Notes under the pieces: model-generated
Seen by the model: the letters and a program-made list of their open reading frames with translations, nothing else
Told to the model about the DNA's origin: nothing
Databases searched by the model: none
Shown: piece by piece, positions 17,801 to 26,593 of the stretch
How positions within the stretch are numbered: the stretch's first letter is position 1
Layout: every line of letters starts with the position of its first letter
From: Paracoccus denitrificans
Lineage (GTDB): Bacteria; Pseudomonadota; Alphaproteobacteria; Rhodobacterales; Rhodobacteraceae
Direction: 5' to 3'
DNA: 64,000 bases
Assembly: GCA_003240735.1 (NCBI GenBank)
Contig: QFNE01000008.1
Span: forward strand, 62,001-126,000
Position numbers and translations under genes: made by a program

Positions 17801-20800
17801 CCTGTCGAATGACGAACGGTCGGAACTGCGCGGCGTCGCCCGTGTCACGTGGCGCTTTTTTGAGGATTTCGTCAACGAGCAGACGAACCACCTGCCCCCC
17901 GACAACTTCCAGGATCTGCCCGCCCCGAAGCTGGCCGAACGGACCTCGCCCACGAATATCGGGCTGTACCTGATGTCCGTGATGTCGGCCCGGGACTTTG
18001 GCTGGTTGGGGATGGACACCGCATTGGGGCGCATCACCGATACGCTGAACACCATGCAGCGGATGCCGCGTTATCGCGGTCATTTCTATAACTGGTACGA
18101 CACGCGCAATCTGACAGTCCTGCCACAGCCCTATCTGTCGTCCGTGGACAGTGGGAACCTCGCGGGCCTGCTGGTCGCTTTGTCGGCCGGCCTGCGCATG
18201 TGGGCGCAAGCGCCCGCGGCGGCCCTGCAGACCGATCCCGCTGGATTGGGCGATACGCTGGGACAGTTGCGCCTTGCATATGCCCGCCTGCCCGCCGCTG
18301 GGCGCCGCAGCGTAAGCAAACTGCGCGAAACCTTCGGTGAGCGGTTGGAAGGTTTCGCCAGCAAACACGCCTCTGTCATGGCCGATCCCAAGACCGCACC
18401 CATCGGCTTGCAGGACATGCAGGTGCTGGCCGCTGATATCCAACGACTGGCACAAGACGTCGCCGACACGTCGGACGACGCCGAGGCTGGCGCGGGTGCA
18501 GACGTTCTGTGGTGGGCCAAGGCGCTGACGCGCAACTGCGCCGAGGTGCTGGTCACGCCGCCCAGTGGACGCGATGCATTGGCGGCCTTGACGGAACGTC
18601 TGACAGACATGTCCGAACGCGCCCGTGCGATGGCGTTCGAAATGGACTTCGGCCTTTTCGTGCAACGCGAAAAGATGCTGCTTTCCATCGGCTATCGCCC
18701 GCTGGAAGAGGAGTTGGACGAAAGCTGCTATGACCTGCTGGCGTCCGAGGCGCGGCTGACCTCGTTCCTGTCCATCGCCAAGGGTGATCTGCCCAAGGAA
18801 CACTGGTCCCGGCTGGGTCGCCCGTTTGCGGCGTTCGGCAGTCGCGGCGCGCTGTTGTCGTGGTCGGGCTGCATGTTCGAATACCTGATGCCGCCCCTTC
18901 TGATGAAGGAACGGCATGGCGGTATCCTGAGCCACTCCAACAGCATGGCCGTGGATGTGCAGATGGAATACGGACGTTCGCGGTCGATGCCGTGGGGCGT
19001 GTCGGAAAGCGCGTTCAACGCCCGCGACCGTGACATGAATTATCAGTATTACGCATTCGGTGTTCCGGCGCTGGCGCTGAAACGCGGTGGCGGCGACCCG
19101 GTTGTGGCGCCGTACGCAACGATCCTTGCGGCACAGATCCGGCCCGAGGCGGCGGTGCGCAACCTCGCGCGGTTGACCGAACTGGGTGCGCGGGGGCCAT
19201 GGGGCTTCTACGACGCCGTCGATTTCACGCCGACGCGGCAAAGCGGTGACCACACGCATGAGGTCGTTCGTAACGTCATGGCCCACCACCATGGCATGTC
19301 CATCATGGCCATCGCCAACACCGTGCTGGACGGCATCCACCGCGACCGTTTCCACGACGACCCGGTGGTGCGCGCAGCCGAACTGCTGCTTCAGGAAAAG
19401 TCACCACGCGAGGTCGTGCCGGTCACCCGCGCCCCTTTGATGGCCGAAAACGGAAGCGGAGCAACCACCGCCGTGTCGGAGGCGCAGACCTATGTCGACG
19501 ACCCGGCCCACGCACCGCGAGAGGTCGCGCTGCTGTCGAACGGCAACCTGTCGACGATGATTTCATCGACCGGCGCAGGCCAATCCAGCGTCGGCAGCAT
19601 CGCCATCAACCGCTGGCAGGCCGACCCGACCAAGGACCGGGGCGGCATCTTCCTGATGATGCGCGACGTCCAGTCAGGTGAATGGTGGTCGGCGACACCG
19701 GCCCCGTTCAAAGGCAAGGACGAACGCGCATCGGCCATCTTCTCTGACCACAAGGCGGAATTCTTCAAGACGGCCAACGCCATTGAGTCGAAGCTTGAGG
19801 TCGTCGCCGCGACCGAAGCGAACGCCGATGGCAGGCGCCTGACCTTGCGCAACCGGTCAGGCCGCGACCGCGTCATCGAGGTGACGTCCTACGGCGAAAT
19901 CGTTCTGGATAATCCCGGCGCGGACCGCGCGCACCCGGCGTTCTCAAAAATGTTCGTCTGGACCGACATTCGAAACAACGGCAACCTGATCGTCGCCGAA
20001 CGTCGGCCGCGCGATCCGTCTGGCACTCGCCGTTATCTCGCGCATCTCGTCACCTCGCACACCGCCGCGATCGACAGCCCGGTCGAAGCTGAAACAGACC
20101 GGCGCGCCTTCATCGGACGGGGGCGCAGTCTGGGCGATCCGGCAGCCCTACTGCCCGGCGCTACGCTCAGCGGAGCCAAGGGCTATACGCTTGATCCGGT
20201 CTTCGCGATCCGCCGTCGCATTCGCGTTCCTGCCGGTCGGACGGTCAGTCTCATCTATTGGACGATCATGGCCGACACCGAAGAAGCGCGGGACGAGGCC
20301 GCCGCCCATTACGCCCACTCTCAGGTCTTTGACCACGAGCTGCGTCTGGCGTGGACGTGGAGCCAGGTTCAACTGCGCCACCTTGGCATCACGGTCGAGG
20401 ATGCACAGCTTTACCGCCGCTTTGCCGCGTTCCTTGTCTATCCTGACCTGCGGCTGGCACTTGGCGCGGAACAGCGTGCCGGGCTGGGGCCGCAGTCATC
20501 GCTCTGGCCCATGGGGATTTCGGGCGACGACCCGATCACCGTCATCCGCATCGACGATGAGGCGGACCTGCCCATCGTCGTGCAGGCGTTGAAGATGCAT
20601 CAGTTCCTGCGCGCGCGCGGCGTGCCCGGCGATCTGGTTGTCCTGAACGAACGTGCGTCCAGCTATGTCCAGGATCTACAGCATGCGATCCGCGCGCGCT
20701 GTGACATGGCCATCGCGCAGGCAGGCGGGCCTGACCCGGCGCGTCATGTCCACGCGATCCGTCGCGACCAGCTGTCGGCGGAAAGTTTCAACACGCTGAT

Positions 20801-23333
20801 GGCGGCCGCCCGAGTCGTTCTGCATACCCGTAACGGCAAGCTCTCCGATCAGCTGAATCGCCTGCCCGAGAGCCGCGCAATTCTGGCCGATCGCGATCCG
20901 CTGCCGGATCTGGATCACCGTGCCCCGGACCGGCCGCGCCAGCCGCCACCGACCCCGCTTTTGTTCTGGAACGGCTATGGCGGTTTCTCGGACGACGGAC
21001 GCGAATACGTCCTGCGCGTCACGCCGGACCGGCCGACGCCGCAGCCATGGATTAACGTGATCGCCCGGGACGACTTCGGCTTCCACGTCTCGGCCGAAGG
21101 TGCCGCATTCACGTGGGCCGAAAACTCGCGCGACTATCAGGTCACGCCATGGTCAAACGACCCGGTCACCAACCCGGTTGGCGAGACGATCCTGATCCAC
21201 GACCCTGAGACCGGACGTGTGGCGACACCTTTCCCCGCGCTGTGTACCGACCGCAACATCACGTTCGAGGTAGCCCACGGCATGGGCTACAGCCGCTTTG
21301 CCGCCGATTTCGGCTGGGTCTACGTCGAAGCGATCATGACGCTCGCCCACGACCAGCCGGCGCGGCTGACCCGGCTGAAGGTCACGAACCGGACAGGTCG
21401 CACTTTGCGTGTGCAGGGGATCGCGTATGCCGAACTTGTGCTGGGCAACGATCGCGCCAAGAACGCGACCATGTTGCAGGCGAAGTTCGACCCGCAGGCT
21501 GGGGCCATTCTGGTCACGAACCCCTACTCCACCGAGTTCGCGGGCCGCGTCACGGCGTTGGCGTGCGACCGTAAGCTGGATGGGATCTGCGCGTCCCGGA
21601 CCGCCTATCTTGGCCGTGGCGGGCGGGTGAAACGCCCGACCGCACTGACCCAGTGGCCGACCGTCACGGCACCGGAGCAGTCGTTGCCCACCGACGCAGA
21701 CCCCTGCGCCGCGATCCGGTGGACCATGTCGATTGAACCAGATGAAACGATCGAAACCACCGTCGTTCTGGCCGACACCCATGCGGACAAGATCGCGGAT
21801 GTCCTGCAGGCGGTGCGCGGTCCGGATGCCACCGAAAAAGGTCTGGCTGCACTGCAAGGGGGCTGGGACGATTTCCTGTCCACCATCCAGGTTGAAACGC
21901 CGGACCCCAAGCTGAACATCCTGGTCAACAGCTGGCTGCCATATCAGGCGCTCGGGTGCCGCATCAACGCGCGGACGGCGTTCTATCAGGCATCTGGGGC
22001 CTACGGTTTCCGGGACCAGTTGCAGGACACCGCCGCGCTGATCCTGCAAAACCCGGACCTGTGCCGTCGCCAGATCCTGAATGCGGCGTCGCGGCAGTTC
22101 CCCGAGGGCGATTTCCAGCACTGGTGGCTGCCGCGTACTGGGGCCGGGGTCCGGACCATGATCTCGGACGACGTGGTCTGGCTGGGCAACATCACCGCCC
22201 ACTACATCAACTCGACCGGCGACAAGGCCATTCTGGATGAAAACCTTGAATTCATTCAGGGCCCTGAACTTGAACCCGGACAGCACGACAAGTTCTTCCA
22301 GCCGGACAAGTCCGGCGATTTCGTGACGCTTTACGAACACTGCGCACGCGGGATCGAACTGGCCAAGGACCGGACAGGACCGCACGGCCTGCCGCTGATC
22401 CTTGGTGGCGACTGGAACGACGGCATGAACCGTGTCGGCGAAAAGGGGCGCGGCGAAAGCGTGTGGCTTGGCTGGTTCCTGTGCGCCACGATCGATGCGT
22501 TCCTGCCGATCGCGCGGGCGCGCGGCGATGACGAACGCGCAGAGGGCTGGGAACAGCACCGCAAGTCGGTGGCGCGCGCGCTGGATCAGTCTGGCTGGGA
22601 TGGGGCGTGGTATCGGCGCGGCTATTTCGATGACGGCAGCCCCCTCGGCTCATCGGAAAGCAGCGAATGCCGCATCGACAGCATCGCGCAAAGCTGGGCA
22701 TTGATATCGGGCGCTGGCCGGTCCGACCGGGCAAGCCGGGGTGTCGACGCCGCGCTGGCGCAGCTGTTCGACCAGGACGCAGGCATCATGCGGCTGTTTA
22801 CGCCGCCATTTTCGACAACCACGCAGGAGCCGGGCTACATCAAGTCCTATCCGCCGGGTGTGCGTGAAAACGGCGGGCAATACACCCACGCGGCGTCATG
22901 GATGATCTATGCACTTGCGCGGTCGGGTGACGGGACGCGCGCGCACCGCTTGTTCGACGCAATCAACCCGATCACGCACGCCTCGGACCGCGCGTCGTCG
23001 GATCGGTATCGGGTCGAACCCTATGTCGTCGCGGCGGACATCTATGGCGCGCAGGACAAGTCGGGCCGGGGTGGCTGGACCTGGTACACCGGTTCGGCCG
23101 GGTGGTTCTTCCGCGCAGCGGTCGAAGGCATCCTGGGCATCCAGCGGCAGCCGGGCGGCATTCTGGTCACCCCGAACCTGCCCGACGACTGGCCGGGCTT
23201 CGTCGCGCGGATCAAGCAGAACGGCATCACCCGTCGGATCGAGGTGACCCGCACCGACGACGGCGTTGCCGTGATGGTTGATGACCAGCAGGTGGCCCCG
23301 GGGCGGGTGATCCCATTCGAACCCGAGAACTAA
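14853..23333 (+). CDS. ndvB: Cyclic beta-1,2-glucan synthase (ChvB/NdvB type)
   Basis: A 2826-residue membrane enzyme that initiates, elongates, cyclises and trims cyclic beta-1,2-glucan, a periplasmic osmoregulated polymer. The GT84 domain has a DSD metal motif near residue 623 and a QHRWTRGDW (Q-x-x-RW) motif near 770. Hydrophobic clusters lie near 405-470, 806-855 and 930-972. A glycoamylase-like domain lies near 1330-1440 (SWSGCMFEYLMPP, GRSRSMPWGVSESAFNARD). The C-terminal GH94 phosphorylase-like part controls chain length and carries GDWNDGMN near 2520. Length matches Agrobacterium ChvB (about 2800). The start ATG follows GAGGTG. No ChvA/NdvA exporter gene is in the window. A hairpin follows the stop. 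Confidence 0.95.
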   Translation: MLDFGSRKGVTGLGQVDSGDIEPIRFQFWTGGSLFAAGQDLAADARPDVQDMPTKPVRRLNENQKELQDQYLATVAAAASGELVTPAAEWLIDNNHMVEENIRQLREGFNRGFLSQLPLVQLADGRDMPRALVIAWYVVALTNSEITAEALTEFLQGYQTRITLNIAELWAIPVFLRFALIENLNRLAKRVTLARARRNHANAIADAIADAPSRSDINALITREGDWLKLDTVAAQLMYRLRDSNDGARLALDAIERSGGGPGSLERAVQAEYARQSSGNVTTGNIVRSLRRMGEIDWLTWFEDNSRVDALLNDTTEFGRLDQPTRSAYRAAIERIARRSELDEVAVTKRALEAAGADAVTENAQDHGLPVIGHLLVGEARNRFAEQAGYDPTLGERLGASYRRLGWLGIVLPMSLLTIVLLAILNYFLPVSLGGWQRVLLLALAAWPASDTALRLVSFIVSRTVTPKRLPAYDFRTDGPPTEARTLVVIPGMISSLDAVDELADTLELHYLANPRGDVSFALLTDWRDAPTEHLSDDQMLLDAARERIEVLADRYDHGGKRRFFLLHRRRQWNSHEGAWMGWERKRGKLAELNELLRGGAATSFIDTGATPPEGVRYVVTLDSDTRLPRDTVPSLVGKMAHPVNRAVARPDGTVKSGYGIMQPRVTPSLTTGADASIFQRIFSVNRGMDPYVFTVSDLYQDLYGEGSFTGKGIYDVDAFERAMDNRIPENRVLSHDLLEGSLARAALVTDIEVVEDFPLRYSTESARQHRWTRGDWQLLPFIFDRANGLSGLARWKMVDNLRREIVSPAWLLASVAGWLTLPGWWAAGWQVAMILLLALVAILQFDVGILMRRREAAMGYYARGIAKDALGYLMELGLRVASMADRAANSIDAITRAMWRMFVSKRHLLEWTTARESASAHSGIPAARRLLSPAIGIVALLATALINPSAIPVALVMSVLWIVAPWVGQRVSQPLATEDRLLLSNDERSELRGVARVTWRFFEDFVNEQTNHLPPDNFQDLPAPKLAERTSPTNIGLYLMSVMSARDFGWLGMDTALGRITDTLNTMQRMPRYRGHFYNWYDTRNLTVLPQPYLSSVDSGNLAGLLVALSAGLRMWAQAPAAALQTDPAGLGDTLGQLRLAYARLPAAGRRSVSKLRETFGERLEGFASKHASVMADPKTAPIGLQDMQVLAADIQRLAQDVADTSDDAEAGAGADVLWWAKALTRNCAEVLVTPPSGRDALAALTERLTDMSERARAMAFEMDFGLFVQREKMLLSIGYRPLEEELDESCYDLLASEARLTSFLSIAKGDLPKEHWSRLGRPFAAFGSRGALLSWSGCMFEYLMPPLLMKERHGGILSHSNSMAVDVQMEYGRSRSMPWGVSESAFNARDRDMNYQYYAFGVPALALKRGGGDPVVAPYATILAAQIRPEAAVRNLARLTELGARGPWGFYDAVDFTPTRQSGDHTHEVVRNVMAHHHGMSIMAIANTVLDGIHRDRFHDDPVVRAAELLLQEKSPREVVPVTRAPLMAENGSGATTAVSEAQTYVDDPAHAPREVALLSNGNLSTMISSTGAGQSSVGSIAINRWQADPTKDRGGIFLMMRDVQSGEWWSATPAPFKGKDERASAIFSDHKAEFFKTANAIESKLEVVAATEANADGRRLTLRNRSGRDRVIEVTSYGEIVLDNPGADRAHPAFSKMFVWTDIRNNGNLIVAERRPRDPSGTRRYLAHLVTSHTAAIDSPVEAETDRRAFIGRGRSLGDPAALLPGATLSGAKGYTLDPVFAIRRRIRVPAGRTVSLIYWTIMADTEEARDEAAAHYAHSQVFDHELRLAWTWSQVQLRHLGITVEDAQLYRRFAAFLVYPDLRLALGAEQRAGLGPQSSLWPMGISGDDPITVIRIDDEADLPIVVQALKMHQFLRARGVPGDLVVLNERASSYVQDLQHAIRARCDMAIAQAGGPDPARHVHAIRRDQLSAESFNTLMAAARVVLHTRNGKLSDQLNRLPESRAILADRDPLPDLDHRAPDRPRQPPPTPLLFWNGYGGFSDDGREYVLRVTPDRPTPQPWINVIARDDFGFHVSAEGAAFTWAENSRDYQVTPWSNDPVTNPVGETILIHDPETGRVATPFPALCTDRNITFEVAHGMGYSRFAADFGWVYVEAIMTLAHDQPARLTRLKVTNRTGRTLRVQGIAYAELVLGNDRAKNATMLQAKFDPQAGAILVTNPYSTEFAGRVTALACDRKLDGICASRTAYLGRGGRVKRPTALTQWPTVTAPEQSLPTDADPCAAIRWTMSIEPDETIETTVVLADTHADKIADVLQAVRGPDATEKGLAALQGGWDDFLSTIQVETPDPKLNILVNSWLPYQALGCRINARTAFYQASGAYGFRDQLQDTAALILQNPDLCRRQILNAASRQFPEGDFQHWWLPRTGAGVRTMISDDVVWLGNITAHYINSTGDKAILDENLEFIQGPELEPGQHDKFFQPDKSGDFVTLYEHCARGIELAKDRTGPHGLPLILGGDWNDGMNRVGEKGRGESVWLGWFLCATIDAFLPIARARGDDERAEGWEQHRKSVARALDQSGWDGAWYRRGYFDDGSPLGSSESSECRIDSIAQSWALISGAGRSDRASRGVDAALAQLFDQDAGIMRLFTPPFSTTTQEPGYIKSYPPGVRENGGQYTHAASWMIYALARSGDGTRAHRLFDAINPITHASDRASSDRYRVEPYVVAADIYGAQDKSGRGGWTWYTGSAGWFFRAAVEGILGIQRQPGGILVTPNLPDDWPGFVARIKQNGITRRIEVTRTDDGVAVMVDDQQVAPGRVIPFEPEN

Positions 23334-23339
23334 GGTGCA

Positions 23340-23367
23340 AGGGCGGCGCGGGTTACCCCGCCGCCCT
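23340..23367. terminator. GC-rich hairpin between convergent ndvB and hxlR genes
   Basis: AGGGCGGCG pairs with the CCGCCGCCCT side around a short loop, immediately after the ndvB stop and overlapping the stop of the HxlR gene. There is no T-tract, so this is a possible bidirectional termination structure only. Confidence 0.4.
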
Positions 23368-23731
23368 ACTCGCCAGCCGCGTACTTGGCACGCGCCGCCT
23401 TGACGGCGCCATGATGCGCGTTGGCCCAGTCGATCAGCCCCCTCAGCGGCGGCAGGAAGGTCTGCCCCAGATCAGTCAGCTCATATTCGACGCGCGGGGG
23501 TATTTCGGCAAAGATCGTGCGCCGCAGCAGGCCGTCTTCTTCCAGCAAGCGCAGGGTCTTGGCCAACATCTGCTTTGAAATGTCCGGAATGCTGCGCTGC
23601 AATTCGCTGAACCGCTGTTTGCCACCCTCCAGTGCCTCAAGGATCAGCAGGCTCCACAAATCACCCACCCGGTCCAGCACGTCGCGGATAGGGCAGTTTT
23701 CGGCATTCCATTCATCGGCCATGTCAGCCAT
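23366..23731 (-). CDS. HxlR-family transcriptional regulator
   Basis: A 121-residue winged-helix repressor or activator of the HxlR (DUF24) family, which often senses aldehydes, quinones or oxidants through an N-terminal Cys. The N-terminal NCPIRDVLDRVGDLWSLLIL with that Cys, the recognition helix region RFSELQRSIPDISKQMLAKTL and the wing ending PPRVEYELTDLG are all clear. It is divergent from an oxidoreductase gene, with a perfect inverted repeat in the spacer that is the likely operator. Start ATG at 23731 or 23722. Confidence 0.92.
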   Translation of the reverse strand: MADMADEWNAENCPIRDVLDRVGDLWSLLILEALEGGKQRFSELQRSIPDISKQMLAKTLRLLEEDGLLRRTIFAEIPPRVEYELTDLGQTFLPPLRGLIDWANAHHGAVKAARAKYAAGE

Positions 23732-23794
23732 CCAAAACTCAGTTCACAGAAACGTGTGAACGACATCCTTTCGTCCACATTCAAAACATAATTC

Positions 23795-23811
23795 GGTCTA
23801 CTATATAGACC
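23795..23811. promoter_or_regulatory. Palindromic operator between hxlR and the redox genes
   Basis: GGTCTA-N5-TAGACC is a perfect 6-bp inverted repeat with a 5-base spacer in the 117-base divergent intergenic region. It lies 64 bases from the regulator start and 38 from the oxidoreductase start. HxlR proteins bind such repeats as dimers, so self-binding is the natural inference. Confidence 0.65.
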
Positions 23812-23848
23812 AAGTGCACGAAACGCACTTTTAATCGAGGATGTAGTG

Positions 23849-24457
23849 ATGGCCAAGGCTGCCCTGATCGGTGCGTCCGGCAATGCCGGTTCGCGTATTC
23901 TGAAAGAACTGTCCGCACGCGGCCACGACGTGACGGCCATCGCTCGGTCGCCCGAAAAGATCGCCCAACTGCCGGGCGTGACCGCTGTTGCAGGCGATGT
24001 GTCCGATGAAACGGCGCTGGTCGACCTGCTCAAGGGTCATGACGTCGTCATCTCGGCCGTGCACTTCACCGCCAGCGACCCCGACAAGCTGATCGGGGCG
24101 GTCAAGGCATCCGGCGTGCCCCGCTATCTCGTCGTCGGCGGCGCGGCGAGCTTGCTGGTCGAAGGCAAGCCTCTGATCGACAGCCCGACCTTCCCCGATG
24201 CCTATAAGCCCGAGGCGAAGGGCGGGATCGTATTTCTAGACAAACTGCGGGCGACTGACGGCTTTGACTGGGTCTTCCTGTCCCCGTCTGCCGAATTTAC
24301 CGCCGGCGAGAGGACCGGCAAGTTCCGTCTGGGCAAGGACGACCTGCTGTCGACCGACAAGGGGTCCAGTATCTCGTTCGAAGACTTTGCCATCGCCCTT
24401 GTCGATGAACTTGAAAAACCCGCCCATCACCGCGAACGTTTCACCGTCGGATATTGA
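23849..24457 (+). CDS. NAD(P)-binding Rossmann oxidoreductase (atypical SDR / YwnB-like)
   Basis: A 202-residue single-domain protein of the NAD(P)H-binding (NmrA/BVR-B-like) group. Dinucleotide motif GASGNAGSRI lies at residues about 7-16 and VISAVHFTA follows the fourth strand. ATG at 23849 is preceded by CGAGG; a GTG three bases earlier is the alternative. Substrate unknown; relatives reduce quinones, flavins or oxidised ligands. It is the first gene of a three-gene plus-strand group facing the HxlR regulator, so electrophile or quinone detoxification is a reasonable inference. Confidence 0.8.
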   Translation: MAKAALIGASGNAGSRILKELSARGHDVTAIARSPEKIAQLPGVTAVAGDVSDETALVDLLKGHDVVISAVHFTASDPDKLIGAVKASGVPRYLVVGGAASLLVEGKPLIDSPTFPDAYKPEAKGGIVFLDKLRATDGFDWVFLSPSAEFTAGERTGKFRLGKDDLLSTDKGSSISFEDFAIALVDELEKPAHHRERFTVGY

Positions 24458-24464
24458 GCCAATT

Positions 24465-24488
24465 GGCCCGCGCGACTGCGTGCGGGCC
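24465..24488 (+). terminator. Hairpin in the first spacer of the redox gene group
   Basis: GGCCCGC pairs with GCGGGCC around a 10-base loop, eight bases after the upstream stop. No T-tract. It may tune expression or mRNA stability between the two genes. Confidence 0.35.
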
Positions 24489-24511
24489 GCCCTGACCTAT
24501 CGGAGCATCTG

Positions 24512-25531
24512 ATGAAGAAGATCGGTTTTCTGTCGTTCGGCCACTGGGCCGACGATGCCGGATCGGCCGTCCGCAGCGCGTCGGACGTTCTGACCCAATC
24601 CATAGAATTAGCCGTCGCCGCCGAAGAAATCGGCATCGATGGCGCCTATTACCGTGTCCACCATTTCGCCCGTCAGCTGGGATCACCCTTCCCGCTGTTG
24701 GCCGCCGTCGGTGCACGCACAAAGACGATCGAGATCGGGACTGGCGTCATCGACATGCGCTATGAAAACCCGTACTACATGGCCGAGGATTCCGGGTCCG
24801 CCGACCTGATCTCCGGCGGCCGTCTGCAGCTTGGCATCAGCCGCGGTTCGCCCGAGCAGGTCATCGACGGTTGGAAATATTTCGGCTATCAACCGGCCGA
24901 GGGCGAAGATTCCAGCGATATGGCCCGCCGCCATACCGAGGTTTATCTGCAGCTTCTGGATGGCAAGGGCTTTGCCCAGCCAAGCCCGCGCCCGATGTTT
25001 CCAAACCCCCCGGGCCTTTTGCGGATCGAGCCGCACTCCGAAGGGCTGCGCAACCGTATCTGGTGGGGTTCGGCGTCGAACGCGACAGCGGAATGGGCGG
25101 CACGCCTTGGGATGAACCTGCAAAGCTCGACCCTGAAAGAGGACGAGAGCGGAGAGCCGTTCCACATCCAGCAGGCCAAGCAGATCCGCATCTATCGTGA
25201 CGCGTGGAAAGAGGCCGGTCACGATCACACGCCGCGCGTGTCGGTCAGCCGCTCGATCTTTGCGCTGATGAATGACATGGACCGGCGTTACTTCGGACGG
25301 GGCGGGAAAGAAAGCGACCAGGTGGGCGGCATTGACAACATGCGCGCGATCTTCGGGCGCGGCTACACCGCCGAGCCCGACAAGCTGATCGACCAACTGC
25401 GCGAAGACGAAGCCATCGCCGAGGCCGATACGCTGCTGCTGACGGTGCCGAACATGCTGGGCGTCGATTACAACGTCCACGTCATGGAAAGCATCCTGAC
25501 CCACGTCGCACCCGCACTGGGCTGGCGGTAA
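24512..25531 (+). CDS. LLM-class flavin-dependent oxidoreductase
   Basis: A 339-residue TIM-barrel protein of the bacterial luciferase-like monooxygenase superfamily, using reduced FMN or F420-type flavin. The barrel opening MKKIGFLSFGHW, the YRVHHFARQLGSPFPLLAA segment, the IEIGTGVIDMRYENPYYMAE strand and the GRLQLGISRGSPEQ phosphate-binding region are typical of the FMN-dependent group. Start ATG has GGAG at good spacing. Reaction is not predictable beyond a flavin-dependent oxidation. It lies between the Rossmann oxidoreductase and the glutathione transferase-like gene, with hairpins in both spacers. Confidence 0.88.
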   Translation: MKKIGFLSFGHWADDAGSAVRSASDVLTQSIELAVAAEEIGIDGAYYRVHHFARQLGSPFPLLAAVGARTKTIEIGTGVIDMRYENPYYMAEDSGSADLISGGRLQLGISRGSPEQVIDGWKYFGYQPAEGEDSSDMARRHTEVYLQLLDGKGFAQPSPRPMFPNPPGLLRIEPHSEGLRNRIWWGSASNATAEWAARLGMNLQSSTLKEDESGEPFHIQQAKQIRIYRDAWKEAGHDHTPRVSVSRSIFALMNDMDRRYFGRGGKESDQVGGIDNMRAIFGRGYTAEPDKLIDQLREDEAIAEADTLLLTVPNMLGVDYNVHVMESILTHVAPALGWR

Positions 25532-25537
25532 TACTTC

Positions 25538-25561
25538 GGGCTCGCACTATGGTGCGGGCCC
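25538..25561 (+). terminator. 10-bp stem-loop in the second spacer of the redox gene group
   Basis: GGGCTCGCAC pairs with GTGCGGGCCC (one G-U wobble) around a TATG loop, seven bases after the LLM gene stop. There is no T-run, so it could be a weak terminator, an RNase barrier or a factor-dependent site. Confidence 0.45.
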
Positions 25562-25617
25562 TAGCCTTCCAAGTTATTTCTGATCTGTTTTCGTTCCCTA
25601 CTCCGAAAGGCCCCGAT

Positions 25618-26577
25618 ATGCTTGTAGACGGCAAATGGTCCGAAGATTGGCAGCCGGTTCAGGCGACCGACAAGAAGGGCGGTTTTGTGCGCCAGACGTC
25701 TGGTTTTCGGAACTGGTTGACTCCGGACGGATCGGCGGGACCGACCGGCGAAGGTGGCTTCAAGGCGGAGAAAGACCGCTATCATCTTTACGTCGCCTAT
25801 ATCTGCCCGTGGGCGTCCAGAACGCTGATGGCGCGCGCGTTGAAGGGGCTGACGGACGTCATTCCGGTCACCGTGGTCCAGCCCGCGCTGACAAATCAGG
25901 GCTGGGCGTTTGAGGCTGGTGCGGCAGGTGACACCGTCAATCACAAGTCGTACATGCACGAAATCTATACCTTGGCCGACCCGCATTATACCGGCCGCGC
26001 CACGGTGCCGGTTCTTTGGGACACCCAGCGGAAGACCATCGTCAACAATGAATCCGCCGATATCGTACGCATGTTCAACAACGGCTTCGGATCACTCGCC
26101 GATGACGCTTTGAATCTATACCCCGAACCGCTTCGGGCCGAGATCGATGCGCTGAATGATCGCATCTACAATCCCCTGAACAACGGCGTCTATCGCGCCG
26201 GGTTTGCCACCACGCAGGTCGCCTATGATGAGGCATTCGGCGATGTCTTTGCCACGCTCGATTACCTTGAGGACCTGCTTGGGGACGACCGACGCTTTCT
26301 TTTCGGCGACCAGCTGACCGAAACCGATCTGCGGCTTTTCGTGACGCTCGTGCGGTTCGACGCGGCCTATTACGGGCTATTCAAATGCAACCAGCGGCGG
26401 CTGGTCGATTATCCCAGCCTTCAAGCCTACATGCTGCGAGTGCTGGCTTTGCCGGGCATCCGCGAAACGGTGCACATCAACCACATCAAGCAGGGTTATT
26501 ATTCGATCAAGGCGCTGAACCCGAACGGAATTGTGCCGCTGGGGCCGCAGATCGAAGGTCTGACCGACAAAGCCTGA
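25618..26577 (+). CDS. Glutathionyl-hydroquinone reductase (YqjG/ECM4-type GST)
   Basis: A 319-residue xi/omega-class glutathione transferase relative that reduces glutathionylated hydroquinones. The thioredoxin-like N-domain carries the catalytic YICPWASR with its Cys, then TVPVLWDTQRKTIVNNESADI. The all-helical C-domain with the family pattern (NGVYRAGFATTQVAYDEAF, then DLRLFVTLVRFDAAYYGLFKCN) is intact. Start ATG at 25618 follows AAAGG; an upstream in-frame ATG lies inside the hairpin at 25538-25561. The function fits an electrophile/quinone-response module with the HxlR regulator. A strong terminator follows. Confidence 0.92.
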   Translation: MLVDGKWSEDWQPVQATDKKGGFVRQTSGFRNWLTPDGSAGPTGEGGFKAEKDRYHLYVAYICPWASRTLMARALKGLTDVIPVTVVQPALTNQGWAFEAGAAGDTVNHKSYMHEIYTLADPHYTGRATVPVLWDTQRKTIVNNESADIVRMFNNGFGSLADDALNLYPEPLRAEIDALNDRIYNPLNNGVYRAGFATTQVAYDEAFGDVFATLDYLEDLLGDDRRFLFGDQLTETDLRLFVTLVRFDAAYYGLFKCNQRRLVDYPSLQAYMLRVLALPGIRETVHINHIKQGYYSIKALNPNGIVPLGPQIEGLTDKA

Positions 26578-26593
26578 TCCGCCCACGAAATGG

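Noticed and set aside
14853..23333. Long opposite-strand open frames inside the glucan synthase gene (for example about 590 and 470 codons)
   Set aside because: They are mirror frames of a high-GC gene with strong third-position bias. They have Arg/His/Gln-rich compositions and no recognisable domain.
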